Below are positions 43,028 to 53,133 of a stretch of DNA of 64,000 bases, in pieces; the first letter of the stretch is position 1, and each line of letters opens with the position of its first letter. The translations under genes were made by a program, and so were the position numbers. Under the pieces are notes generated by a model. It was not told the DNA's origin. It was given only the letters and a program-made list of their open reading frames with translations, and did no database searches. Source of the stretch: Chaetoceros tenuissimus (lineage: Eukaryota > Bacillariophyta > Thalassiosirophyceae > Chaetocerotales > Chaetocerotaceae). The stretch covers positions 186,001-250,000 of the forward strand of contig BLLK01000046.1 of NCBI GenBank assembly GCA_021927905.1, written 5' to 3'.

Positions 43028-45571
43028 TTATGGAATACGCCAAACGAGATTTTTTACATTTTGTGGCCCTATGGACGGGAAATCTGAGGGCATTGCTGCA
43101 ACTCTTTCAAGTTTAGCATTTGGTATACCAGCATAATCTAATCCTTTTTTACACATACGTGCGAACTTGATAGGGTGGATCTGTTGACTATTTGTAGTAG
43201 TCCAAAGAAGCCCACCTTCTTTGACTAGAGGCGCTGCTAATGACACTAGCTCGTCGTAGTCATTGCGTGCGCTCCACCTCTTCTTCTTCTTTCCAACACT
43301 TGTACTCGGTGGATCTACAATGACAATATCAAACTTATCACCACGTTTACCCAAACGACGAAGCCAATCAAAACAATCGCCATAGATACAATCATGCTTA
43401 TCACTTTCAATGCCATTTGCTTCTAGTTGCGGTTTCACACGGTCAAGCCACTTTTTATCAAGATCCAAACTTACAGTTTCCGCACCTGCTGTCGCTGCAG
43501 CGACACTGAAAGCTCCACAGTGAGAAAAGCAGTTAAGTACCCTTGTCTCTGATGTACAAAATCGTGACAGCCATGATCTTTGGTCCCTCTGATCTAGGAA
43601 AATACCGGTGGAAAGATCGTCAAAGTTCGCGTGATAAATGATACCGTTTTCTTTCACTGGGATCATTTCCGGTGCAACCTTGCCTTCGAGCAGTGCGGGT
43701 TTGATTCCCTTTTTCGAGCCGGTGATAGAACGGTCACGTTCGGTGGCGAAGTAGTAAACACCAGCTGTCTTGTTATCATGGATGGAAGGTAGTGGACCAC
43801 GTTCGTAATTAGGATCATGCTGTACGAATAACCATTGGTCATATCTATCAACAAACCAGCCCGGGAATCCATCAGCAGCACCATTAATCTCACGATATGC
43901 TGTAGTGTGTTCGTTCCCCTGGAGTTCTGCGCGTCCCAAGAAAGATCCTGCAACATATTCATGATTATTTCGGCGATCAGAATAAAGTCTAATGTCTTCA
44001 GCGATATCTACCTCAGTCTCGACAACGTCATCATAATTCAAACTTGATACTGATAATGATGAGCAGTGCACAAGACGGCGACTTGCTCTACGGTCAAGAG
44101 GATTGGCATTTGAGTCTCCCCTAATACCATCAAGTAGTTGGTTCTGACAAACTTGTACTGCATCATTTGTACTTGAAACCCCGTCAGGTATCATTACTTC
44201 GGTCGTGAGGACAATGTCATCATCTCTTCCCTTCCTCAATTTTGCAACCACATCAATTTTAGCATCTGCAATGGAAGCCATATTTCTTGCAGCTACCGGT
44301 GCTTTTTTCTTTCCTTTTGGAGCAATGTACTTGCCATTTCCAACGACTGCAGTATATTTTGCATAATCAACATAAAGGTTATCAACGTTTTCCTTTGGAC
44401 AGATAAGCACAAGCCCAGAATCATCAATGTCGACTGCTCCTGCTACAGCAGTCCAAAATTTTCCGCCTCGGATTGGAATTCCCTCGGATGCTTTCAATTC
44501 TTTTAACCAAGATACAACAGATGGTCTCGACTCAGGTGCAAAAATAGCAGGAGTGTCATTATTTTCCTCGCTTTGAACAGATGTGGATGGTTTGTCTTCA
44601 TTCATTTCTTTCCTAGCATTGTCAACTATAGTTTCGATATCTTCATCTTCATCATATTGTGAAACTGCATCTGAAGCTGCCTTTGCCAGTTCAGCTCCTG
44701 CGTCAGATAATGCCATGCCATCAAATCCTCCTTCAGCTTCAAACTCTGCGATCTCTTCAGGTGTCATAACGGACAGCATATTTAGTTCATCATATTCTAC
44801 TACATCAAATGAGTTCTTCTCCTCGTCATAATATTTTGTTCTTTTCGTGTTTCCTTTTGATTTTGTTGGGCTTTTCTCAACTGCCTCCTTCTTCTTTTGT
44901 TGGGTTTTTGGCTTGCTTTTGTTTGGTTTCTTTTTCTTTCCACCTTCAATTATAGCCCATCCCGCTGGCTTCTCAATAACATACGCAAACATTCCAGACG
45001 AACCACCTTCTTCATCTCCAACTCTCAATTCACCAATTATTCTTGGGTTTTCAGTGGCAATCACTCTATTGAATGAATCGTCACCATCGAGACCAGTTTC
45101 AACAACTGCAAAGGATGCCTCACATGCTTGAAGAGCGGGATTCATTCCCAAGTTACGCGCAATAGTAATTGGACTGTTTTTATCCAAATTTGCTTGAATT
45201 CTGCGCTCGATAACTTCCTTGTCGTCAGTGTCTTCAGCGCTCTCGATTTCCTCGTCCTTATCTACATTCGTGGTTACCACCCCTGATCTTTCCAATTCCT
45301 TTCTTTGAGCTGCATAAAGATATTTCTGCTTTGGTCTATCAACTTTCTTTCTTGTTCTTCTACTCCTTTTCTTTTTGTTCTTTCCATTTTTTGAGTAACC
45401 GTCTGCATCTTTCTTAACCTTTTCCATCAGCTGTTTCACAGTTACGAATTCTTTCTTTTTCCTTGCGTTCAATGATGTGGATGAAGGAAGCCTTGCTTTG
45501 TAAGAAGGCGTAAAACCACTTACTATCGCCAATGCACTTAGGCATGCGTAGAAGGAGAATAATTTATACAT
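43028..45571 (-). CDS. plastid RlmI-type rRNA methyltransferase with pseudouridine-synthase-like N-terminus
   Basis: A single exon. The frame is open upstream, but the ATG at 45571 gives a signal peptide (MYKLFSFYACLSALAIVSG) directly followed by FTPSYKAR, a bipartite plastid presequence; 847 residues. About 545-847 match RlmI-type 23S rRNA m5C methyltransferases: AYREINGAADGFPGWFVDRY, STGIFLDQRDQR, LNCFSHCGAFSVAAATAGA, an acidic SLDLDKK at the SAM-binding strand, and FDIVIVDPPS. About 195-415 look like a split, degenerate RluA/RsuA-type pseudouridine synthase: YVIEKPAGWAIIEGG, a long charged insert, then AVDIDDSGLVLICPK, the counterpart of RLDxxTSG, and YAKYTAVVGNGKY. It should modify plastid large-subunit rRNA. 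Whether the N-terminal domain is catalytic is uncertain because the Arg of RLD is missing. Confidence 0.82.
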   Translation of the reverse strand: MYKLFSFYACLSALAIVSGFTPSYKARLPSSTSLNARKKKEFVTVKQLMEKVKKDADGYSKNGKNKKKRSRRTRKKVDRPKQKYLYAAQRKELERSGVVTTNVDKDEEIESAEDTDDKEVIERRIQANLDKNSPITIARNLGMNPALQACEASFAVVETGLDGDDSFNRVIATENPRIIGELRVGDEEGGSSGMFAYVIEKPAGWAIIEGGKKKKPNKSKPKTQQKKKEAVEKSPTKSKGNTKRTKYYDEEKNSFDVVEYDELNMLSVMTPEEIAEFEAEGGFDGMALSDAGAELAKAASDAVSQYDEDEDIETIVDNARKEMNEDKPSTSVQSEENNDTPAIFAPESRPSVVSWLKELKASEGIPIRGGKFWTAVAGAVDIDDSGLVLICPKENVDNLYVDYAKYTAVVGNGKYIAPKGKKKAPVAARNMASIADAKIDVVAKLRKGRDDDIVLTTEVMIPDGVSSTNDAVQVCQNQLLDGIRGDSNANPLDRRASRRLVHCSSLSVSSLNYDDVVETEVDIAEDIRLYSDRRNNHEYVAGSFLGRAELQGNEHTTAYREINGAADGFPGWFVDRYDQWLFVQHDPNYERGPLPSIHDNKTAGVYYFATERDRSITGSKKGIKPALLEGKVAPEMIPVKENGIIYHANFDDLSTGIFLDQRDQRSWLSRFCTSETRVLNCFSHCGAFSVAAATAGAETVSLDLDKKWLDRVKPQLEANGIESDKHDCIYGDCFDWLRRLGKRGDKFDIVIVDPPSTSVGKKKKRWSARNDYDELVSLAAPLVKEGGLLWTTTNSQQIHPIKFARMCKKGLDYAGIPNAKLERVAAMPSDFPSIGPQNVKNLVWRIP

Positions 45572-45880
45572 GATAACTTCACGGATATGGTTATTGTCAG
45601 CTCTTTGAAAGTGTAATACAATTGAATTCATAATTGATTGGAGATTGATGATGTGCATAGTCTGGCCTTCTTCTGTGGAAAAGAATTAGTGGCTATGGAC
45701 GCTCTGGCTAAATTAATAGAATTTAGTCCGCATTGGCATTTGCATTTCTTGAAATTGTTTTTGTAGATAGAATTGCTTATTATCTGACACGTCTTCTTAT
45801 ATTCAAATATATACAAATTTATGAATTTATTATACATTAGCCCCCCATGTTCATCTGCAACTTTCAGATTGTTGATGATT
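45572..45880. other. intergenic region, no gene seen
   Basis: About 310 bp between two minus-strand genes, AT-rich, with a run of Cs near 45841. It contains the RlmI leader and the 3' end of the sulfotransferase-like gene. Confidence 0.45.
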
Positions 45881-47868
45881 CTACGGCATGGATGTTTTCA
45901 TTCTTCTCTGTTCATCCATGTATATGGTTTCACTCTTGATTCTTCTTTGTTTCACATCTAGTATTAGCCTTTCCATGTGTTGAAACATTTCTGAGTAATC
46001 TTTTTTCGTATTTAAATTCTGAAAAATACCCTTGTTTCTTGATTTCCTTCGCCTTTGCCTTTCTTTTGGTCCGAGAAAATCATTGACTGTGAGAAGTCGC
46101 TCTCCAGATCGAACTTCATCCATCTCGAATTCGAGTTCGCTTCGATGTTCAATTAAGAGATCAACAATGCGATTTGCAGATTCTTTGCGTTGCCATTCTT
46201 CAGAGCTATACTTCGAGATCAATCGGTTTAGTTCATCAATCATTTCTTGCAAAACGTCGACTGAAAAGTGGTATTCAGATTCTATATGATCCGATGTTTT
46301 CTGTAATGCCTTTGGATGTCTTTTATTGAGGATTACTTCTTCCCATAAACAAGTCCATGTTTCTTTCGTTCGTAACCATCTGGTCATCTTCTTATTCTTG
46401 AAAAGAGCATTTGCAATTTTGCTATTCTCGTCTGGCCCTTCGATTTCATCTTGAAGTTTTTCAAAAGAGATTACTGCAATTGGCTCACATCCCGTAGATA
46501 TTTGACCATTGTCAGAATCACAATGAAAATCCGAAGTAGGTACAATCTTTTTATTTCCAATGACAGCGTTGTAATCTACCTCGGCTTTAGTGTAGATCTT
46601 TGGCATCATTAGCATATCCCAATGCTCGCTGGTTGTAATTTTATGGGTGAAGACATCACGCTTTAGTCCTCCTTCCATCCAGTAGTCTATGAACCATCTG
46701 CAGTGATAGCGGAGAGATTAGAGATATCTAAAAATGATGAGAGTCACAGTTATCTCGAAGAAACTTACCCATACCAATGAATCTCCTCTATTAATCTCGA
46801 ATCTCTCCATTCAAGGTATTCTTCAATTGGAAGTTTTTCCGAATATAAATGACTGAGTTGAAGTGACGCATCGACCCATGTTTTAGTATGCGATATATCC
46901 CATAGAATATTATGGTATTCGATCATAGCTGTTCTGATGTTTTTTATCATCAAAATTACTTGGTCTCCAGCATCTGTACAAGAATAATTTGAAAAAGTGT
47001 TAGAGAAACCCGAGGTTAGGCGAGGACGAAAGGATGAAATAGTTTTGCTCACCTTTCCAGCTCCTGTTTTCATGTAATTTGAATGGAAATAATTCGTATA
47101 GTAGTGGATATGGTATGATGGTAGTGGAGCAAAAGTTTAAAAAAGTTAGGAGACGAAAGGTAATCATTACAACCTTGGAACAATACCTAGGCTTGTGAAT
47201 GAATGAGCATCTTTTCACTTACCAGATACCGTCATCATGATGTGGGTAATTCGTTGTGATGAGAGGATGATTTGACATTCCAAGATGTTCAAAGTCTGTA
47301 TCATACCGTATGGTAAAGTGAATCACAAAAATAAATGATGATGTGAGATAAGTTGTGTGTGAATGAATTTGTGTATCAGGAAAAATAGTTTGAGGTGTCA
47401 GCGATTGTAATTTATTCAAAATATTACTCTCATTATAGCACCTACCTTGATCACTCTTTGATTCTATACATGCATCAGAAAAGAAAAGATGAAAGAGTGA
47501 GAAGTCAGCATTGAACAAAACACAAAGTAGGCAAAGGTAATATGTGACGAAGGTAGGAACTTACCGAAACCTATCAATGCTTCCATTAGATGAATCACGT
47601 TGTTTTCTTCTGAAGGAAATCCAGCTACGACTGTCTTATGGAAATCAATATTCTGGGGGACATCATATGTTGGAGTTCTCCATTTGCACTGCGGTCCAAG
47701 GAAAAGGTTGATGGGAGCTAATCGAAGACCGGGCGGGTGTGCTAGTGCTGGGTGGTCCCTAGACACATTTGAATATATTATTGTAGATGAATACAGTATT
47801 GCTCCCAAAACAACAAAAGCTGCAAAAGATATTGCAGCCAATTCCATTCGTAATGAGTAACTTGACAT
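45881..47868 (-). CDS. type II membrane sulfotransferase-like protein, six exons with two microexons
   Basis: Exons 47565..47868, 47446..47463 (18 nt), 47223..47295, 47053..47063 (11 nt), 46769..46973 and 45881..46697 join with GT-AG introns of 101, 150, 159, 79 and 71 nt to a single 475-residue frame. An N-terminal anchor (MELAAISFAAFVVLGAILYS) suggests a Golgi type II protein. VVAGFPSEENNVIHLMEALIG resembles a 5'-phosphosulfate loop, ITTNYPHH a THYP-like motif, and QVILMIKNIRTAMIEYHN a 3'-phosphate-binding helix, as in WSCD-type sulfotransferases. Further conserved-looking blocks are LEWRDSRLIEEIHWYGWFID and VNDFLGPKERQRRR. The gene model is well supported. The enzymatic call is moderate because the loop residues deviate from the consensus. 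Confidence 0.65.
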
Positions 47869-48501
47869 TATCGTTTCAGTATTATGATGTTTTGTGTTAT
47901 TGTAATGTATTGATCCTCTTTTTAATACAGAGACGGTGGCGGTAAAAAATGGATTAGCTCGAAAACAGGTCCACCACGAAGAAGTTGGTCAAGCTTCAAG
48001 CTAATCTCTACGAGAAATGTCATTATATCTAGTCAGATAGCGACATTATGATCGTGTTTCATAGTTTGAGTCACTAACGGGCTAACCACGTGCACAAACG
48101 GAGTAATAGGGTCTCTGTGTTTCCAGGATTGAAAAGAAGAAAAATAGATGGTGCGTGAATGTTTATTTGCCTTGAAAAATAGATAATAAAATGTAATTGG
48201 GAGCATACCAAAAAGAATCATATCATATCTCACGAACGAAGACCTAGTTTCTGCCTAGATCAAACAAGCGAATCAAAAACAAAAAAATATACACATTACT
48301 TCGCAGAGGTACTAGAGATACGAGGCGATGGTCGATATTACCTCTTATTTTTAAAACCACGACTCAAAACAAAAAACTCGCGTAGTAACAACATTTTTGA
48401 AATCAAATAAATGAGATCACTACTAGCGAATCAATCTTCTGCGAGGTGCATGCAAAATGGTAATCATCCATTATTACAAAGTAAGAGAAACAAAAATTTA
48501 T
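47869..48501. other. intergenic region upstream of sulfotransferase-like gene
   Basis: About 630 bp holding the promoter of the minus-strand gene and the terminator of tRNA-Leu. No other gene was supported, and no TACGTAC core was found here. Confidence 0.5.
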
Positions 48502-48584
48502 TGCATCGAGTGGGATTCGAACCCACGAGTACGAGTACACTGCAACTTGAGTGCAGCCCCTTAGACCAGCTCGGGCATCGATGC
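48502..48584 (-). tRNA. trnL-CAA: tRNA-Leu(CAA)
   Basis: Full cloverleaf of 83 nt on the minus strand. The 7-bp acceptor stem is GCATCGA/TCGATGC with discriminator A. The D arm holds TGCCCGAGCTGG (A box). The anticodon stem CTGCA/TGCAG encloses loop CTCAAGT, giving anticodon CAA for codon UUG. A long class-II variable arm (TGTACTCGTACTC) is as expected for leucine. The T arm GTGGG-TTCGAAT-CCCAC doubles as the B box. A T5 run at 48492..48496 just downstream fits RNA polymerase III termination. No intron and no encoded CCA. Confidence 0.96.
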
Positions 48585-48836
48585 TGTCAGCAAAAGTGTC
48601 GGAAAATTGGTATATAAACATCTATTATACAATCAAGAAGCGACATGCATTAAGATTTTCAACAGCTCGTACAAAGATTATTCCTCTCACTCATCTGAAT
48701 CTGCATGCATTTCAAACCGTACCATTCTCTATTCGATGAGGACTGCATCATCAATCATATACAACACTCAGTGATGATAGTTTCATAGTATTAGTGAGGC
48801 TATACTTAAAGAGGCTGAATCATTATCTCTGTAGCC

Positions 48837-50552
48837 ATGGCAGTCCACTTTAGAAACAGTATTATTCTTTCAAAAAGATTGTTTACACTTGTATCACTTG
48901 CATTCTTGGCATACCTTACTGAGGGAAAAGAAAGAATTGCACATCCAAACATTATTATCTTTTTTGCTGACAACCTAGGCTATGAGGATATTGGAGTGTT
49001 TCAGTCAGACAAAAACCCCAAAACTCGAACACCAAATATTGACCAACTTGCTGCAGAGGGATTGAAATTTACAAATTGGAATTCCGCTGCTGCTCTATGT
49101 TCCGCAAGCCGTGCTTCTTTGTTGACAGGCAAGTATCCAGTCCGAACCGGTGTATTTCCAGGCGTCTTTCATCCTGATGCATCAAATGGTCTGTTACCTG
49201 AAGAATTGACTATTGCAGAATATCTGAAAGAAGTTGGATATAATACAAAAATTGTAGGCAAATGGCATCTCGGGCACCAAGAAAAATTCCTGCCTACAAA
49301 TCAAGGTTTTGATTCGTGGTATGGTATTCCGTATCATATGGCTGGTGGGAGTCTTGACAACCATCTATGTGGTTTTGATACCAATAGAACAATTTGGCTT
49401 CCGTTATTTGAAGATACACAAATCATTCAACAACCAGTTGATTTGAGCAATTTGGCAGAGAGATATGTTGAAAATACCAAAGAATTTATAGATATGAGTA
49501 TTCGTGAAGAAAAGCCCTTTTTCCTTTACTTTCCATTCAGTCATGTCCATCATCTCTGTGCGCCGCAACTGGCTACGTGTCAATGGGCCTCAAAACCATT
49601 TTCAAAATATAGTCCCAATGCTACGTTTTATGATGCTGTGGAAGAAATGGATTGGATTCTTGGAGAAATTGTGTCTTATCTCGACCATAAAAATATATCT
49701 GAGGAAACATTTATCCAATTTACTTCCGATAATGGACCAGCATTGGCGCAACAATCCTGCAGTGGATCAAAAGGGCCATTCAAGGGCAAATGGTTTGAGA
49801 AAAATGCACCAGACTCTTGTATCGCTTGCCCAAAAGATTACACCCCAGCCCCAACAGAAGAAAGGCCGCATAGATGTACAGCTGAGCCCTTGAATATGGG
49901 ATTGTATGAGGTTGATGGTGTGCCGTGTGGAGAAGATGTTGGACTTGGAAGCTGTTGGGAGGCAAACAATATTATGCCCGCAGTTGCACGTTGGCCTGGT
50001 ACAATTCCTTCTGGAAAAACAGACGTGATGGTCTCTACCCTTGATATTCTTCCTACAATCTTGGACTTGCTTAGACTTGAAGCTAGACAAGAGATCGATG
50101 GTCAAAGCATTTTGCCATTATTGACTGAAACTGTTGATAGAAATGCAGATCATCGTGATGGAAGAATATTGTATTTTTGGCGAGATGGTTTCGAAGATGG
50201 ACCCCTGCCACCACCCTTTGGAAGATTCGACGTGGTAGCAGCAAAATTTGGGAGAATCAAGGCATGGATTTACACAAAGAGTGCACATTATAACAGCGAT
50301 AAAGAGGTGTTTCATGATCCTCCTCTTTTGTTTGATATCATTGCAGACCCAGCAGAAGAAATTCCTTTAGATCCAGAGGAACACAAGAAAGCGATTGATA
50401 AAATCTTATTTTCCATAGATCAGCACAAGCGCACAATCTCATATGGAAATCCTCTTACCCTTGACAACGATCCCAGAAATTTTCCATGTTTCAATAAAGA
50501 TACAAATTGCAGAACTGACTTTCTCGAGCCAAGACAAACTGAAGAGTCATGA
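48837..50552 (+). CDS. secreted sulfatase (arylsulfatase A-like)
   Basis: A single exon of 571 residues. An N-terminal hydrophobic stretch (LFTLVSLAFLAYLTEG) is a signal peptide or anchor. The S1 sulfatase signature follows: IIIFFADNLGYEDIG, TPNIDQLAAEGLKFTN, and CSASRASLLTGKYPVRTG (Cys about residue 88), in which the Cys would be converted to formylglycine. Then come IVGKWHLGH, FFLYFPFSHVHH, QFTSDNGPAL and GPFKGKWFE. The calcium-binding pair usually reads Asp-Asp and is Asp-Asn here. It would hydrolyse sulfate esters of polysaccharides or lipids outside the cell or in a vacuole. It lies divergently from the sulfotransferase-like gene, with tRNA-Leu between them. Confidence 0.92.
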   Translation: MAVHFRNSIILSKRLFTLVSLAFLAYLTEGKERIAHPNIIIFFADNLGYEDIGVFQSDKNPKTRTPNIDQLAAEGLKFTNWNSAAALCSASRASLLTGKYPVRTGVFPGVFHPDASNGLLPEELTIAEYLKEVGYNTKIVGKWHLGHQEKFLPTNQGFDSWYGIPYHMAGGSLDNHLCGFDTNRTIWLPLFEDTQIIQQPVDLSNLAERYVENTKEFIDMSIREEKPFFLYFPFSHVHHLCAPQLATCQWASKPFSKYSPNATFYDAVEEMDWILGEIVSYLDHKNISEETFIQFTSDNGPALAQQSCSGSKGPFKGKWFEKNAPDSCIACPKDYTPAPTEERPHRCTAEPLNMGLYEVDGVPCGEDVGLGSCWEANNIMPAVARWPGTIPSGKTDVMVSTLDILPTILDLLRLEARQEIDGQSILPLLTETVDRNADHRDGRILYFWRDGFEDGPLPPPFGRFDVVAAKFGRIKAWIYTKSAHYNSDKEVFHDPPLLFDIIADPAEEIPLDPEEHKKAIDKILFSIDQHKRTISYGNPLTLDNDPRNFPCFNKDTNCRTDFLEPRQTEES

Positions 50553-50577
50553 AATATTAAAACTGTAGATTAGTAAC

Positions 50578-53133
50578 TTAGCTATCGGTATTTATTGCAG
50601 GTCGAGTTGTTTTCGGGTCGATAGCAACATATTTTTGATCCCAATTCATGAATCCACGGCAGTTTGTACTGCCGCAATTACATGGGATCCTTTTCGATTC
50701 GTCGAATTCAGGTTCGAATTTATAATCGTATGATAGCTCTTCTCCCTTCCCAATTTTTGTTTTCGCATAAATAGCAATTCTTTTTACCCCATTCACTGTT
50801 ATAATTTGTGTGTGACAATTTGGATTACAGCTAGCATTGATGAATCTGGCAACACAGCCATGATGGGTAGCGTCGCAAACAGTCTCAGAGTCAATCCGAA
50901 ACATGTAGTCAGAACCAATTTTTGCATTTTCATATTCAATTTCACGCCGATCTGCTACAGCATGACCAATGAGTACTCCCCTGTACTCAACAATAAGATC
51001 ACCTGCATTTATTTCTTCGTCCGTGAAAACTCCCCAGCCATGAATAATAGACTTCCCAAAGCGTAGAGCATGTTCGCACCCTTTCATTGTTTCTTTTACT
51101 CCACCAGTCATGAGAAAATTGTCTTTCAGCATACGCCTTTGTTTTGCCCTTGCTGCTCTACCACTAGATTTATCAATATTTCCTTTATTACGAGTCTCTG
51201 TGGACGGTAAAGATCTTCCTCCTCTTTTCATTAATGCTAGAGAACTTCTAGCATGTGCTGCACTATTATTAGCACCTCGAAACAATTTCTTTGAAGGATC
51301 ATATGCTTCTGTTCTAGAACAAGATGGTTGTGAATCCTCTTCTTCATCTTTAGTTCTAGACTCAATTTCGTTTGTTGATGGTTTCGAGTCTTTAGATAGT
51401 TTTGGGCTTTTTCGTTTGCCACTGGTGTTAGACTTTTTCGAATAACTTCTTTTTGGTGATGCTCTAGCCGAGGTCTCTACCTTTGATTGTTTTGGCTTTG
51501 TCACGACGTCTTCAATTGGTTTTGATCTAGGTCTAGAGATTTCTTTTTTCAAATCAAATGGTATTGAAAAATCTGCTGACCCCAATAGGTTCACTAACGC
51601 AGTTGTTGCTGACATGAAATCCATATTCTTTGCGTCGCCCTCATCTAGAAGTTTTTCATTAGAAGAGTCTTTTATTATACAGTGTAGACACGATATTCTT
51701 CTATTCGCTTCAAAATTCTGTGAAAATGTTTCATTTCCAATAGCTTTACAACAAGAGCACTGAGTCTTGATTGGATTATGATGATTGTTCTCGTGTAGTT
51801 CCCTATTTCGGTCATCATTTTCATCCTTATTCTTTGGTGCCTTCTCCCTAGACATAAATGACTGTATTTCTTCACAAGAAGATTCTATTCTAGCTTTTAA
51901 GTGCGTTTGATTTGTATCAATTGATGAAACTTGCCTGCACTGAGGACAATCACATCTACCGACACAAGAGGGACATTGAAATACTTCATCTCTCCGTAGG
52001 ATAAAACCAAGTTTCTTTCTCATATACTTGATACATGGCTTGCACCACCACTTCTTATCACCATCAGTTTCGAGGCAATTCTTAGATTCACATTGCCCTA
52101 TTTTTGTATTGGGTGTCAAAATTCGACACCTGTGACAAATTTTACTTGAAATACTTTGATCTCTACCAACATGTTCAAACTGATTTAAAACTTCATCATA
52201 GATATATCGTATAACAAAGTCACCTTGACTTGAATCTACTTTTCCTTCTGTAGATATTGCCGCACTCTTTCCAATTACGATCAAGTTTTCTATAGGTATG
52301 CTAGATGTAATGGAAGATGAAACAACATCGCTAGAGTCAGTTGCTTTCATTTCGCATAATTCGATGGCGCGATCTCTACAATGACTTATGTGTGGTAGAT
52401 TGCTAGCATATGCCAAAGGTTTAATGCGAACAGTGGCCAATGATCCATTCTTCTTGCCACTTGAATTTGTTTCCACCTCTAGCACTTGACCATAATTCGC
52501 ATTAATGCTACTATGAATATTTTGTTGCATGACCCATCGGACATTTTTCTGTTGCTGTTCCACTGAATCATTGCCATCGCCTAAATAAGAGTCAGGATTA
52601 CTAGGTATACGTTTCCGTATTGCCCATCTGACTGTTTTCTTTGTTTGTATTCGAGGTAATATGATTTTGATCTCACAAGAATCCAACCCTTGAATTTTCT
52701 GTTCTAATTTCCTATTTCGCAATTCACTCTTTTTCAATGCAGACTCCACTATTTCATCTTTCATATATTCTACAGCATTATGCAGTGATATAAATGGTAA
52801 AACATTTGATGACACCAGTAATGAAACTTGCAAATGACTAGATGTATTCTCGTGTATCGCAATGACTTCTCCTTCAAATGTTCGACTGTTTGTATCTTGT
52901 TGCTGCTCACGATTATCTTTGTTCACTTCAGGAGGCAAAATGCATCGAATTTGCTGACCTATCAAGTTCATGGACAAGTCTAGATCGGGAATAGGGTTCA
53001 GCCACTGCCAATGCAGAGTTTTTCGTTTCTTTTTGGCTTCTTGTTCAAAGAATTTGCTTCGGATTGCAACTATGGAGCCTTGTTTGACTCGAAATGGTCG
53101 TATGCGCTTCTTTTTTGTTTTTTCACTGCTCAT
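50578..53133 (-). CDS. SET1/MLL-type histone lysine methyltransferase with zf-4CXXC domain
   Basis: A single exon of 851 residues from the ATG at 53133 (the frame opens with GTG). The C-terminus carries a SET domain close to the H3K4 class: KSIIHGWGVFTDEEINAGD, IVEYRGVLIG, IGSDYMFRID, CDATHHGCVARFINASC, NGVKRIAIYAKTKIGKGEEL and SYDYKFEPE. A post-SET zinc site follows (IPCNCGSTNCRGFMN). About 345-420 is a cysteine-rich domain (CHRCRILTPNTKIGQC, WWCKPCIKYM, CPSCVGRCDCPQCRQ) resembling the zf-4CXXC_R1 domain of CDCA7-type proteins. The middle is basic, Ser/Lys-rich and nuclear-like. The usual NHSC of the cofactor pocket is NASC. Its stop lies 25 bp from the convergent sulfatase stop. Confidence 0.87.
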   Translation of the reverse strand: MSSEKTKKKRIRPFRVKQGSIVAIRSKFFEQEAKKKRKTLHWQWLNPIPDLDLSMNLIGQQIRCILPPEVNKDNREQQQDTNSRTFEGEVIAIHENTSSHLQVSLLVSSNVLPFISLHNAVEYMKDEIVESALKKSELRNRKLEQKIQGLDSCEIKIILPRIQTKKTVRWAIRKRIPSNPDSYLGDGNDSVEQQQKNVRWVMQQNIHSSINANYGQVLEVETNSSGKKNGSLATVRIKPLAYASNLPHISHCRDRAIELCEMKATDSSDVVSSSITSSIPIENLIVIGKSAAISTEGKVDSSQGDFVIRYIYDEVLNQFEHVGRDQSISSKICHRCRILTPNTKIGQCESKNCLETDGDKKWWCKPCIKYMRKKLGFILRRDEVFQCPSCVGRCDCPQCRQVSSIDTNQTHLKARIESSCEEIQSFMSREKAPKNKDENDDRNRELHENNHHNPIKTQCSCCKAIGNETFSQNFEANRRISCLHCIIKDSSNEKLLDEGDAKNMDFMSATTALVNLLGSADFSIPFDLKKEISRPRSKPIEDVVTKPKQSKVETSARASPKRSYSKKSNTSGKRKSPKLSKDSKPSTNEIESRTKDEEEDSQPSCSRTEAYDPSKKLFRGANNSAAHARSSLALMKRGGRSLPSTETRNKGNIDKSSGRAARAKQRRMLKDNFLMTGGVKETMKGCEHALRFGKSIIHGWGVFTDEEINAGDLIVEYRGVLIGHAVADRREIEYENAKIGSDYMFRIDSETVCDATHHGCVARFINASCNPNCHTQIITVNGVKRIAIYAKTKIGKGEELSYDYKFEPEFDESKRIPCNCGSTNCRGFMNWDQKYVAIDPKTTRPAINTDS

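Noticed and set aside
45572-45658. Upstream start of the RlmI-type gene at 45658
   Set aside because: The extra 29 residues would hide the signal peptide; the ATG at 45571 places it correctly.
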